Source: Aeromonas bestiarum (GTDB lineage Bacteria; Pseudomonadota; Gammaproteobacteria; Enterobacterales; Aeromonadaceae). From it: a stretch of DNA of 64,000 nt. Positions within the stretch are counted from its first letter, which is position 1. Each line of letters opens with the position of its first letter. Shown here in pieces: positions 30,335 through 38,915 of the stretch. The stretch lies in NCBI RefSeq assembly GCF_000819745.1, contig NZ_CDDA01000015.1, positions 547,653 through 611,652 on the forward strand, read 5' to 3'. The position numbers and the translations under genes are program-made. The notes under the pieces are model-generated. The model worked only from the letters and a program-made list of their open reading frames with translations, did not search any database and was not told the origin of the DNA.

Positions 30335-31150
30335 CTAGACACTTTTGAGCCGTTCGAAATATTGCTTTTCACACTCTACTGGCGATAGCCCATTGTTGAA
30401 ACTGTGCCGACGCTTGGGGTTGTAAAACATTTCAATGTAATCGAACACATCCTGCCGGGCCTCCTCGCGATCCGCATAGGTTTTACGTCGGATCCGCTCG
30501 CGTTTGAGGAGTTGAAAGAAACTCTCCGCCACCGCGTTATCATGGCAATTGCCACGTCTGCTCATGCTGGCCTTGAGCCGGTGCTCCCGCAAAAAATTCT
30601 GCCAGTCATAGCTACTAAACTGGCTCCCTTGGTCAGAATGAACCAGCACTTCCTGTTCGGGTCGCCGTCGCCACACCGCCATCAGTAACGCGCTGATGGC
30701 CAACTCTCGGTCGATCCGTGGCCCCATTGACCAACCAATGACTTGTCGTGAAAACAAATCCAATACTGCGGCCAGATAGAGCCAACCTTCATGGGTTCGA
30801 ATATAAGTGATGTCCGTTACCCAGACCTTATTTGGTTCAGTCACATCGAACTGGCGTTCAAGATGATTCGGTGCAACCACCGTTGGCCGGCCACCATAAT
30901 GACCGGGACGGCGACGATAACCGGTTTGTGAACGCAAACCTTCATGACGCATTAATCGCGCCACCCGGTGTTTCCCACAGGTCTCGCCCATCTCTCGCAG
31001 GTCGTCCCGGATCTTGCGATAACCATAGACGCCGCCGCTTTCTAGCCAACATTGCTTGATCTGGCCCAGGAGGCGTTGGTCTTCAAGTGCGCGGGAAGAT
31101 AAAGGCTGGTGCTGCCAGGCGTAATAACTGCTCGGGTGGACATTCATCAT
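30335..31150 (-). CDS. IS3-family transposase OrfB (rve integrase)
   Basis: A 271-residue integrase core with WVTDITYIRTHEGW, LVHSDQGSQFS and NAVAESFFQLLKRERI (DDE), then MFYNPKRRHSFNNGLSPVE. It is in the -1 frame relative to orfA, so an OrfAB fusion can form. The open frame continues upstream of the first start codon, as expected for a frameshift product. Confidence 0.85.
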   Translation of the reverse strand: MMNVHPSSYYAWQHQPLSSRALEDQRLLGQIKQCWLESGGVYGYRKIRDDLREMGETCGKHRVARLMRHEGLRSQTGYRRRPGHYGGRPTVVAPNHLERQFDVTEPNKVWVTDITYIRTHEGWLYLAAVLDLFSRQVIGWSMGPRIDRELAISALLMAVWRRRPEQEVLVHSDQGSQFSSYDWQNFLREHRLKASMSRRGNCHDNAVAESFFQLLKRERIRRKTYADREEARQDVFDYIEMFYNPKRRHSFNNGLSPVECEKQYFERLKSV

Positions 31151-31206
31151 CCGACACAGTCGGCGGATGGGATGTGTGGACGCGTGCGCCCGGATGAAGG
31201 CGTACC

Positions 31207-31488
31207 TTACCCTGACAGCTTGGCAAAGTACGCGGCGGCCTTTTTTAAGATATCTCGCTCATCGGTAACGCGGCGCAGTTCAGCCTTGAGGCGCCGAATC
31301 TCGGCTTGCTGGCTGGAGTCATGCTGTTGCTGCACTTCGGGCTGACTGTAGCGCCTGATCCAGGCGTAAAGACTGTGGCTGGAAACACCAAGTCGCTCAG
31401 CGACCTCTGCCACTGGGTGATGGCGCTCAGTCACCTGCTTGACGGCGGCCAGTTTGAATTCTTCCGTGTAACGTTGCTGCTTGCTCAT
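31207..31488 (-). CDS. IS3-family transposase OrfA
   Basis: A 93-residue HTH_Tnp_1 protein (RYTEEFKLAAVKQVTERHHPVAEVAERLG, then SSHSLYAWIRRYS) with a heptad-like C-terminal half (AEIRRLKAELRRVTDERDILKKAAAYFA). It is clearly homologous to the OrfA at 11719 but diverged. Confidence 0.85.
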   Translation of the reverse strand: MSKQQRYTEEFKLAAVKQVTERHHPVAEVAERLGVSSHSLYAWIRRYSQPEVQQQHDSSQQAEIRRLKAELRRVTDERDILKKAAAYFAKLSG

Positions 31489-31971
31489 AACACCTCCTGA
31501 ATGACCTCAGTTTGAGGCTCTTGAGGTGTCTAGGAAAGTAGGGGCGATTCAAAGCGAGCTGCGTCATTTGTTTAAAGAGAGCCAGGCTGGTATCCAATCA
31601 GCCGGGCATTTCGGCAACGGTTGTGGTGCTGCATGACTCAAAGCATGAGTCGTCGTGGTAACTGCTGGGAGCGTCAACGCCCCGCAGGAGCGGTTGCTCA
31701 GAAGCCTGAGTCAGAGTGGCTCCCGCCTGATGGGATACATTAGCCTATGGTAAGCAAAGCGGGCTGATAGCTAACCGCCAGCAGCATCCGAAAATCGACC
31801 TCACCTAATGTCCGGATTTATTTGACTACTGCCCCTTCCTATTCATGAAGTAATTTTAAGTTCATGAAATACAAAAAATTGATTTATATGAATAAAAAGC
31901 CATGAACTCCATTGAAGTATAGACTTGTTAAACATGATATCTTGTTTCCTGTTCCCACTAATTGAACTGTG

Positions 31972-31977
31972 TATAAT
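31972..31977 (+). promoter_or_regulatory. putative -10 box for the lon-like gene
   Basis: A perfect TATAAT preceded by TGTG (extended -10 style), 37 bp upstream of the GTG start of the lon-like gene, in an AT-rich leader. No good -35 is seen at standard spacing. Confidence 0.4.
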
Positions 31978-32014
31978 GGAAACAATTGATCCTATCTCCG
32001 ACCGGATGTCTTAA

Positions 32015-33991
32015 GTGGCTGAATTAACATCAGAACAACTAAAACCCGCTTTTGCGATTGAACAGTTCCCTGCCCTCAGCGAGATCGAACCCATACCCTT
32101 CGCAGCCTTGCAACCCAGAGCCATTTCCGGCATCAAGCGTCTCGCCAGTTTTGATGGCGACTGCCCGGTCATGCTGCTCAACGGCTTCCCCGGTGCAGAT
32201 TATGAAGGTGTGTGTCAGACGCTGATCGCCGCCTCCAATGGCAAGGATGGTGACCTGTTCGATCTCTGTTACACAGAAAACCTGAACAACCCGTTCAAAC
32301 CTATCTGGTTGCGTCTGCAGCCCGGTAGCGGCGTCGAATTTTGTGAAATGGTTGGCGAGCTGCTCAAGCTGATGAGCCACCATCTGGATGCCGAGCGCCT
32401 GGTCACCCGCATCATGCGCAAGCAGAACAACGATCCCAAGATCGATGACTTTCTCTCCGATCTGGCTGCTCATGTGGCCCAGGGACTCGAGTTCCAGCAT
32501 CCCGTGCTCATCAACCTGCTGATCCATCATGAAGAGCAGGAAGCCCCCGTGATTTACGGCCGGGATCTGAACTGGGATACCCTGTTCGGATCCATCAACT
32601 ATCAGACCGAGCAAGGCTCTGTGTATGCCAACCAGCATCTGCTGGAGCCGGGCCTGTTGCGCCAGGCCAATGGTGGCTACCTTATTTTGCAACTCGACGA
32701 GCTGCTGGATCAGCCTCACCTCTGGTTCAAACTCAAGAACGCCATCCAAAAAGGCGAGCTCGACTGGAACGCCTATCAGGAAGGCAAGACTCTGACCCCC
32801 TTCTTCACCCCCGAAGCGACCCCTATCCGGCTGAAGCTGATCCTGGTTGGCGATCGCCTCGAGGTATCCGAGTTCCAGATGCTGGACAGGGACATGTCCG
32901 AGCGCATCTTCCTGCGCGCGGATCTGGTGTCAGAGGTCAATATTGAGGAAGACTTGCCAGAGTTCCTGCAATACCTCGCCTGGATCCGTGAACGCTGGGC
33001 TCTGCTGGACTTCACACCGGCAGCTCTCGCCGCCCTCTGTCGTCATGCCAGCCGCCTCTGTGACCATCAGGAGTGGCTCTCTCTGTCCGAGATCCAGCTT
33101 GGTGCCATCATGCGCATGGCTGACAGCCTGGCCCGCGAGATGGAAGCCGAAACCGTGACCGATGAACATATCCGGTTGGCGCTGGAAGAGCAGGACTACC
33201 GCCTCAACTACCTGGTGGAACAGTCCGATCAGGGCGTCATCGATGGCCAAATCCTGCTGCAGACCGATGATGAGGAGATCGGCCAGATCAATGGCCTCTC
33301 CGTCATTCAGGTCTCGGGCCACCCTTATGATTTCGGTGAACCGGTACGTCTCACAGCGACCGTGCATCTGGGCGATGGCGACGTGGCGGATATCGAGCGC
33401 AAGGCCGAGCTGGCTGGCCATATCCATGCGAAGGCGATGATGATCATCCACGGTTATCTCTCCAACAAGTTTGGTGCTGAGACCCCCTCGCCGCTTTCTG
33501 CCAATCTGGTGTTCGAGCAGTCCTACCATGAGATCGATGGTGATAGCGCCTCTCTGACCGGCCTGTGTGCCCTTCTCTCCGCTCTCGCCCGCCAGCCCAT
33601 CTATCAGCATTTTGCCGTTACCGGTGCCGTCGATCAGTTCGGCAATGTGCAGGCGGTGGGAGGTGTGAACGAGAAGATTGAAGGATTCTTCCGGGTGTGC
33701 AAGATCCACGGCATCACAGGCAAGCAAGGCATCATTCTACCGGGCACCAACATCCAGCAGTTGAACCTCTCCGACGAGGTGATTGCCGCCGTCGAGGCGG
33801 GTCAGTTCCACATTCATCCGGTGGATCATGTGGAAGAGGCTATCGAGTTGCTGACCGGCTGCGTGGCGGGTGAACCGGATATGCCGGATACCCTGTTCGG
33901 CCGAATTCAGCAGCGCCTGGATGAACTGAATGGCACAGCGTTCAAGGGTGGCTTGCTCCGTCGCCTGCTGGGCCGGTTGTTCAGCTTGTAA
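32015..33991 (+). CDS. Lon-like protease of the YcbZ/LonH type
   Basis: A 658-residue protein starting at GTG. The C-terminal Lon protease domain carries the catalytic dyad Ser511 (GDSASLTG) and Lys554 (GGVNEKIEG), 43 residues apart as in Lon. The N-terminal ATPase-like region has only a degenerate P-loop (NGFPGADYEG, about residues 55-64), with no GKS/T, as in YcbZ proteins. The EVSEFQMLDRDMSERIFLRADL segment and arginine-rich sensor helices are AAA-like. Its position directly upstream of fabA matches ycbZ-fabA in enterobacteria. Substrates are unknown. Confidence 0.88.
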   Translation: MAELTSEQLKPAFAIEQFPALSEIEPIPFAALQPRAISGIKRLASFDGDCPVMLLNGFPGADYEGVCQTLIAASNGKDGDLFDLCYTENLNNPFKPIWLRLQPGSGVEFCEMVGELLKLMSHHLDAERLVTRIMRKQNNDPKIDDFLSDLAAHVAQGLEFQHPVLINLLIHHEEQEAPVIYGRDLNWDTLFGSINYQTEQGSVYANQHLLEPGLLRQANGGYLILQLDELLDQPHLWFKLKNAIQKGELDWNAYQEGKTLTPFFTPEATPIRLKLILVGDRLEVSEFQMLDRDMSERIFLRADLVSEVNIEEDLPEFLQYLAWIRERWALLDFTPAALAALCRHASRLCDHQEWLSLSEIQLGAIMRMADSLAREMEAETVTDEHIRLALEEQDYRLNYLVEQSDQGVIDGQILLQTDDEEIGQINGLSVIQVSGHPYDFGEPVRLTATVHLGDGDVADIERKAELAGHIHAKAMMIIHGYLSNKFGAETPSPLSANLVFEQSYHEIDGDSASLTGLCALLSALARQPIYQHFAVTGAVDQFGNVQAVGGVNEKIEGFFRVCKIHGITGKQGIILPGTNIQQLNLSDEVIAAVEAGQFHIHPVDHVEEAIELLTGCVAGEPDMPDTLFGRIQQRLDELNGTAFKGGLLRRLLGRLFSL

Positions 33992-34015
33992 TAAAAGAAG
34001 AGATCGGAGTTGTTT

Positions 34016-34033
34016 AGCGCACAAGCGTACGCT
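34016..34033. promoter_or_regulatory. FabR-like operator
   Basis: An 18-bp near-palindrome AGCGCACAAGCGTACGCT, extended to TTTAGCG...CGCTAAA (34013-34036), lies 39 bp upstream of the fabA start. The AGCG-N-ACA...GT-N-CGCT form matches the FabR binding pattern before fabA/fabB in enterobacteria, where FabR represses unsaturated fatty-acid synthesis. The match is from memory of the consensus. Confidence 0.6.
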
Positions 34034-34072
34034 AAATTGGCCCGGCTTTGACCCATATGAAGGATAAACAGC

Positions 34073-34633
34073 GTGACCCTAGACAATACCGCCATTGATG
34101 CCCGCCTTTCCCTGTGTGAACAAGGCAAAGACTCGTTTACCCGTGAAGAGCTGCTTGCCTGCAGCCGTGGCGAATTATTTGGTGAGGGTAACAGTCAGCT
34201 GCCCGCCCCCAACATGTTGATGATGGATCGCATCGTCAAGATCAACGATAACGGTGGCGAGCATGGCAAGGGCGAGATCCTGGCAGAGCTCGACATTACG
34301 CCGGACCTCTGGTTCTTCGATTGCCACTTCCCGGGTGATCCCGTGATGCCTGGCTGCCTGGGGCTGGATGCCATGTGGCAACTGGTCGGCTTCTTCCTCG
34401 GCTGGAAGGGTGGCCCGGGCAAAGGCCGTGCTCTGGGTGTAGGCGAAGTGAAATTCACCGGCCAGATCCTGCCGACCGCCAAGAAAGTGACCTACAAGAT
34501 CACCTTCAAGCGCGTGATCAACCGCAAGCTGGTCATGGGGATCGCCGATGGTGTGGTGGAAGTGGATGGCCGTCCCATCTATAGCGCCACCGACCTGAAA
34601 GTGGGCCTGTTCAAAGATACCACCGCATTCTGA
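34073..34633 (+). CDS. fabA: 3-hydroxydecanoyl-ACP dehydratase/isomerase FabA
   Basis: A 186-residue bifunctional beta-hydroxydecanoyl-ACP dehydratase that introduces the cis double bond in anaerobic unsaturated fatty-acid synthesis. The active-site His85 ([15 protein letters not shown]) and Asp99 ([10 protein letters not shown]) are present, as are [11 protein letters not shown] and [10 protein letters not shown]. It begins at GTG with AAGGA upstream, and its N-terminus is about 14 residues longer than in E. coli. A FabR-like operator precedes it and a strong terminator follows. Confidence 0.97.
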   Translation: MTLDNTAIDARLSLCEQGKDSFTREELLACSRGELFGEGNSQLPAPNMLMMDRIVKINDNGGEHGKGEILAELDITPDLWFFDCHFPGDPVMPGCLGLDAMWQLVGFFLGWKGGPGKGRALGVGEVKFTGQILPTAKKVTYKITFKRVINRKLVMGIADGVVEVDGRPIYSATDLKVGLFKDTTAF

Positions 34634-34666
34634 TCGACTGATCCCGTGGTAAGACAGAGATAACGT

Positions 34667-34695
34667 AAAGGGGCCGCGATGGCCCCTTTCCTTTT
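34667..34695 (+). terminator. intrinsic terminator after fabA
   Basis: A 9-bp stem (AAAGGGGCC, loop GCGAT) followed by CCTTTT. Confidence 0.85.
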
Positions 34696-34717
34696 GTAAT
34701 GAGTGATGAAGTACCTA

Positions 34718-34894
34718 TTACTTCATGAAGAGGCCTGAGCCCCGCCCTTCCATGGCGTCACGCCAACCACCAAGCCAATGCCCTCGGGCATCCAGGCATT
34801 GATACGGACACGCTTCTTTCTGTTTGCCGACCACGCCAGCCTGATAACCACGAGCACGAGCTCTTTCCAGACGGTCCCGTTTCTGTCTCTTCAT
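34718..34894 (-). CDS. rmf: ribosome modulation factor RMF
   Basis: A 58-residue basic protein beginning MKRQKRDRLERARARGYQAG and containing CPYQCLDARGHWLGGWRDAM, unmistakably RMF. RMF dimerises 70S ribosomes into inactive 100S particles in stationary phase. The fabA-rmf convergent arrangement is conserved in enterobacteria. A second ATG three bases upstream (34897) is possible. The C-terminal tail GRGSGLFMK differs from the E. coli end. Confidence 0.95.
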   Translation of the reverse strand: MKRQKRDRLERARARGYQAGVVGKQKEACPYQCLDARGHWLGGWRDAMEGRGSGLFMK

Positions 34895-34918
34895 CATCTA
34901 CGACCCTCTTCGTGGAAC

Positions 34919-34951
34919 AAAAAAAGCGACCAATTTTTCATCGGTCGCTTT
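34919..34951 (-). terminator. intrinsic terminator after the DUF3466 gene
   Basis: On the minus strand, a 9-bp stem (AAAGCGACC paired with GGTCGCTTT) is followed by a run of seven T. It ends the DUF3466 transcript and overlaps the space where the rmf promoter must lie. Confidence 0.8.
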
Positions 34952-35040
34952 CATCTTTACCCCACAGGGTGGGCAGGGTCAAACAAAAAATTCCATGCTA
35001 TCCGGTCATTGTGACACAAGACACTGAACCGCATTAATTT

Positions 35041-36693
35041 TTAGTGACATGCCTTTTTATCGTTGTAGCGGCGCAGCCAGGTAAACGGCAGAGCCAGCAG
35101 AGTCAACCAGAACAGGCTGCCACCACCGCTGCCACCATCCTGACCGGTCTGGTTGTTGACCGGTGCGTTGGCGACCACATAACCGGCAGGATCGTTGTTC
35201 TTGTAGTCGGTCACAACCGGCGCCAGCTTCACGCTGACCACGGTGGCATTGCTGCGGTTGTTGAGCTCGCTCTCGCTGTTATAGCGGAAAGCCGTCGCCG
35301 CCACGGTACCATCCGTGCTGATGCCGCTGGCATAAGCGATATGGTAGTAGTAGCCGTTCTGGGCGCACTGCTTGGCACCCGCATCATCCAGCCCGCAGAT
35401 CAGGTCGTTCAGATACCAGTTGTTGCCGGTCGCCGCGTTGAGCAGGAAACCTTCCTGCATGCGATTGGTACCGTTGACCACAGGCTGAGTCTGATGACGA
35501 GAATCACGCCAGCCAACAACCATGTTGTGGTTGTTGATGGCGGCCGCCTCGGAGCCGGAGCCGCTCAGCGGCTTGTCCTGCAGGGAAACAATGGCATTGG
35601 TGGTCGGGGTGTTGAGATTGAACACGAACATCTCGACCGGGCGGTTCTGGCCCTTGTTGATGCGATAGAGCTGGTTGCCAATCACATAACCGTTGTCATT
35701 GACCCCCACGGCCCAGCTGTGTTGCAGCTTGGCGTCATCCTTGCCTGGCTCGCCTTCGGCCAGCGGTATGATTTGGGTGGTGCCTACCTTGCTGTTATCC
35801 AGATCCAGCGTCCAGTATGCCGCCAGGTTGCGACCATCCAGGTAGTTGGTCCCTATCTCGCCGGTGGAGGAGTAACCCACCCCGTAGAGGCTGCCGTTGA
35901 ATTTGCCAACGCCGAGTGCGGAGGCAGTCTGCACCACCTCGTTGCGACCTCGGGCATATTCATTGGCCTGAACCAGCTTGTTGAAGGTGCCTGTGCTGTT
36001 GAGCAACCAGAAGCTGGCCTGGGTGTTGAGGCCCGGGCAGTAGCGGTAGTCACCATACTGACCATCGTTGCCAGCGAAGCACCAGTTGTAGGTCTCGGAA
36101 TTGACGGCGATGTTCTTGCCGGTGGCGGCGGTGCCGGTCACCAGGTACTGGCCGTTGTCCAGCTTCTTGATGCTGGTCGGCACGCTCAAGCTGTGGGTGC
36201 TGGCGCCATCCTTGAGGTTGACGCTGTTGCCTTCCTCGACGACGGCAAATGCGGTGCGCAGCTTGCCATCCATCTTGTAACCGACGCGGGTGCCCGATAC
36301 GTCGCCCAAAGCGGTGACCAGACCATCGGTTTCGTTGCTGATCACAGACCCTACGTTGCTGCGCTGATCTGTTTTGGCCAGAAAGTCGACACGCCACTGA
36401 TAAGCAAAGTTGCTCTTGTCGCTCCAGAAGGTGTTGCAGACCGAGTTGGAGAGCATGCAGCCCTGCTCAAAACGGAAACGATCGACCAGGAAGTCGGCAA
36501 ACTGCACGGTCGAGAAGTGTTCGGCCATGTTGTTTTTGGTGTTGATCCCGATGAGCCCGTTGCCATCGGCACTGATCCCGCTGGCATATCCCTTGTCAGA
36601 CCCGTCGACAATGGTGAAAAAGGGGCTTTGTGCCGCCTGGGCATGCAGGCTGGCGCTGACCAGAATGGCCAGCATGGATAATTGCTTTTTCAT
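35041..36693 (-). CDS. DUF3466 family secreted protein with GlyGly-CTERM sorting tail
   Basis: A 550-residue exported protein. It has a signal peptide (LSMLAILVSASLHAQA, cleavage after AQA) and a long beta-rich body with repeated short motifs such as GVGYSSTGEIG and INNHNMVVGWRDS, which suggest HAF/propeller-like repeats. The C-terminus has glycine-rich DGGSGGGS, a hydrophobic helix (LFWLTLLALPFTWL) and RR, the form of a GlyGly-CTERM signal. Such tails are processed by rhombosortase before type II secretion or surface attachment. Function is unknown. It lies 8 bp downstream of uup on the same strand. Confidence 0.85.
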   Translation of the reverse strand: MKKQLSMLAILVSASLHAQAAQSPFFTIVDGSDKGYASGISADGNGLIGINTKNNMAEHFSTVQFADFLVDRFRFEQGCMLSNSVCNTFWSDKSNFAYQWRVDFLAKTDQRSNVGSVISNETDGLVTALGDVSGTRVGYKMDGKLRTAFAVVEEGNSVNLKDGASTHSLSVPTSIKKLDNGQYLVTGTAATGKNIAVNSETYNWCFAGNDGQYGDYRYCPGLNTQASFWLLNSTGTFNKLVQANEYARGRNEVVQTASALGVGKFNGSLYGVGYSSTGEIGTNYLDGRNLAAYWTLDLDNSKVGTTQIIPLAEGEPGKDDAKLQHSWAVGVNDNGYVIGNQLYRINKGQNRPVEMFVFNLNTPTTNAIVSLQDKPLSGSGSEAAAINNHNMVVGWRDSRHQTQPVVNGTNRMQEGFLLNAATGNNWYLNDLICGLDDAGAKQCAQNGYYYHIAYASGISTDGTVAATAFRYNSESELNNRSNATVVSVKLAPVVTDYKNNDPAGYVVANAPVNNQTGQDGGSGGGSLFWLTLLALPFTWLRRYNDKKACH

Positions 36694-36701
36694 CTACTTC
36701 C

Positions 36702-38612
36702 TTAGTCCTGATGTTTCAACGCTTCCAACTCCTCCCAACGGGAGAAGGCTTGTTCCAATGCAGCTTCTGCTGCATTCAGGGCATCCAGTTTGAGCTGGGT
36801 TTGATCGCTCGGCAGGGCGAAGAAACCGGGATGGTTTACCTCGGCCTGCAGGGCATCAAGCTCAGTCTCCAGCTGTTCCAGTCGGGCTGGCAGATTATCC
36901 AGCTCCAGTTGCAACTTGTAAGAGAGTTTTTTGGTTTTTGTGACCGCCTGGCTCACCACAGCGACAGGCTCTGGCGTTTTGGCCTGCGCCACTTTCGCCG
37001 CCTGTTGCGTGCTTTGCAAGGCACGGGTCGCCATCATGTCGGCATACCCCCCCACGTAATCACTGATGCGGCCATCCCCTTCAAACAGCCAGCAACCGGT
37101 CACCGTATTGTCGATAAACCGACGATCGTGGCTCACCAGCAACAGGGTGCCAGGATAGTCTGCCAGCAGCTCTTCCAGCAGTTCCAGCGTTTCGACATCC
37201 AGGTCGTTGGTTGGTTCATCGAGGATCAGTAAATTACTGGGCTTCAAGAACAATTTGGCCAACAGTAAACGGTTTTTTTCGCCTCCTGACAAGGCTTTCA
37301 CCGGGGTTCGTGCCCGCTTGGGTTCAAACAGGAAGTCCTGCAGGTAACCCAGAATGTGACGGGAGCGACCGCGCACCATCACTTCCTGCTTGCCCTCCCC
37401 CACGTTGTCCATCACGGTCTGCTCGGGATCGAGCTGATCACGATACTGGTCAAAATAGGCCACTTCCAGCTTGGTGCCGCCCTTGACCAGACCACGGCTG
37501 GGCTCGAGCTGACCGAGCAACAGCTTGATAAGGGTCGATTTGCCGCAACCGTTGGGCCCCACCAGAGCAATCTTGTCGCCGCGCAGCACCTGCAGATCCA
37601 GCCCCTGGAACAGGGTCCGATCGCCAAAATCCAGCCCCAGCCCTTCGGTCTCGAATACCAGCTTGCCGGAACGATTCACATCGTCCATCTGCAGCTTGGC
37701 CTTGCCCTGCAGCTCGCGACGCTGGGAACGCTCCATCCGCATCGCCTCGAGGGCACGAACGCGCCCTTCGTTGCGGGTGCGGCGCGCCTTGATCCCTTGG
37801 CGGACCCACACCTCCTCCTGAGCCAGCTTGCGATCGAACTCGGCGTTTTTCAGCTCCTCGACCCGCAGCCACTCCTCTTTGCCCAGCAGGTATTGATCGT
37901 AGTTGCCAGGCCAGGAGGTGATCTCGCCGCGATCCAGATCGATGATCCGGGTCGCCAGCTTGTGGATGAACTCCCGATCGTGAGAGATGAAGACGATGGC
38001 GCCACGGAAATCTTTCAGGAACTCTTCCAGCCAGTTGATGGCTTCGATGTCCAGATGGTTGGTTGGCTCATCCAGCAGCAACAGATCCGGGTCACAGGCC
38101 AGCGCCCGGGCCAGGGCGACTTTGCGCAGCCAGCCACCGGAGAGGCTATCCAGGGTCGCGTCGGGATCGAGGTTCAGCAGGGTCAGCACCTGGCTGATAC
38201 GGGTCTCGAACTGCCAGCCATTCTGATAATCGAGCTGTTCTTGCAGCTCGCTCATGATGCGAATGTTGGCATCGCTCGGATCGTGGGCCAGCTCCATGGA
38301 GATATGGTGATACTGCTTGAGCAGCTCGCCGACGCCGGCCAGCCCTTCGGCCGTGTAGTCGAACACAGTCAGATCGCTGGAGGCGGGCGGATCCTGCTCG
38401 AGGCGAGTCACCTTCAGATCCTGCTGTTGCACCATGCGACCGTCATCAAGCGGCAGTTCGCCGGCGATGACCTTCATCAGGGTGGACTTGCCCGCCCCGT
38501 TGCGCCCGACCAGACAGAGACGCTCACCGCGCTCTATGCTGAGCTCGGCATTGTCGAGCAGCGGGAAATCACTGAACGACAAGCAAGCGCCGTGCAATGT
38601 TAAAAGAGCCAT
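36702..38612 (-). CDS. uup: ABC-F ATPase Uup
   Basis: A 636-residue ABC-F protein with two ATPase cassettes and no membrane domain. Cassette 1 has GRNGAGKST, LSGGWLRKVALARAL and LLLDEPTNHLD; cassette 2 has GPNGCGKST, LSGGEKNRLLLAKL and LILDEPTNDLD. The C-terminal ~90 residues form a coiled coil (LSYKLQLELDNLPARLEQLETELDALQAE), the DNA-binding domain of Uup. Uup influences transposon precise excision and ribosome function. It is adjacent to rlmKL, as in enterobacteria. Confidence 0.95.
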   Translation of the reverse strand: MALLTLHGACLSFSDFPLLDNAELSIERGERLCLVGRNGAGKSTLMKVIAGELPLDDGRMVQQQDLKVTRLEQDPPASSDLTVFDYTAEGLAGVGELLKQYHHISMELAHDPSDANIRIMSELQEQLDYQNGWQFETRISQVLTLLNLDPDATLDSLSGGWLRKVALARALACDPDLLLLDEPTNHLDIEAINWLEEFLKDFRGAIVFISHDREFIHKLATRIIDLDRGEITSWPGNYDQYLLGKEEWLRVEELKNAEFDRKLAQEEVWVRQGIKARRTRNEGRVRALEAMRMERSQRRELQGKAKLQMDDVNRSGKLVFETEGLGLDFGDRTLFQGLDLQVLRGDKIALVGPNGCGKSTLIKLLLGQLEPSRGLVKGGTKLEVAYFDQYRDQLDPEQTVMDNVGEGKQEVMVRGRSRHILGYLQDFLFEPKRARTPVKALSGGEKNRLLLAKLFLKPSNLLILDEPTNDLDVETLELLEELLADYPGTLLLVSHDRRFIDNTVTGCWLFEGDGRISDYVGGYADMMATRALQSTQQAAKVAQAKTPEPVAVVSQAVTKTKKLSYKLQLELDNLPARLEQLETELDALQAEVNHPGFFALPSDQTQLKLDALNAAEAALEQAFSRWEELEALKHQD

Positions 38613-38633
38613 TTTCGTTCCTTATTTCATATG

Positions 38634-38667
38634 AAAAAACGGGCGACAGACTGGGTCTGCTCCCGTT
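38634..38667 (-). terminator. intrinsic terminator after the glutaredoxin-like gene
   Basis: On the minus strand the hairpin pairs AACGGG with CCCGTT and CAGAC with GTCTG, with a small internal bulge, followed by six T. Confidence 0.75.
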
Positions 38668-38678
38668 TCATCGTCAAA

Positions 38679-38915
38679 TCAGCATTCATCCTGACGTTCA
38701 ACCCAGGCCTTCAACTCAACCAGCGTGAAGGGCCAGCCCAGCTCGCGGCCAGCCTCATCCCGCAGCACAGGAATGCGTACCCGGTAGGCGGCAAGCCACT
38801 GCGCATCGTCCATGATGTCGCTCTGGCGGGTCTGGCCAGCCAGTCCGGCCTCCTTCACCAGCCCCCATGCCTGTTCGCACAGGTGGCAGCCGTCGGTGTG
38901 AAACAGGGTCAGCAT
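38679..38915 (-). CDS. glutaredoxin-family protein
   Basis: A 78-residue thioredoxin-fold protein (DUF836-like glutaredoxin). The redox motif CHLC is at FHTDGCHLCEQA (about residues 10-13), followed by VRIPVLRDEAG with the cis-proline. Its ATG shares one base with the rlmKL stop (TGATG), so the two are translationally coupled. The partner or substrate is unknown. Confidence 0.85.
   Translation of the reverse strand: MLTLFHTDGCHLCEQAWGLVKEAGLAGQTRQSDIMDDAQWLAAYRVRIPVLRDEAGRELGWPFTLVELKAWVERQDEC

Larger units (their letters stand above)
30317..31551 (-). mobile_element. IS3-family insertion sequence with AAG target duplication
   Basis: A 1235-bp element with ends TGAATCGCCCC (30317) and its complement ending at 31551. 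It is flanked by a 3-bp direct repeat AAG at 30314-30316 and 31552-31554, the usual IS3-family target duplication. It is inserted in a decayed copy of another IS3 element. Its OrfA/OrfB pair is intact and in the expected -1 relation, so it may still be mobile. It is a relative of the element at 10845, in the same orientation. Confidence 0.9.
30098..31830 (+). mobile_element. decayed IS3-family copy, split by a younger IS
   Basis: The left part (30098-30316) starts with TGTAGTGGTCTAATCA and follows the 18341 element through the beginning of orfA, then jumps by deletion into orfB. The right part (31552-~31830) resumes at exactly the next orfB position, jumps by a second deletion to the [16 protein letters not shown] region, and ends with TGTCCGGATTTATTTGAC. 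Removing 30317-31551 plus one AAG restores a continuous match. It is inactive. Confidence 0.8.
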
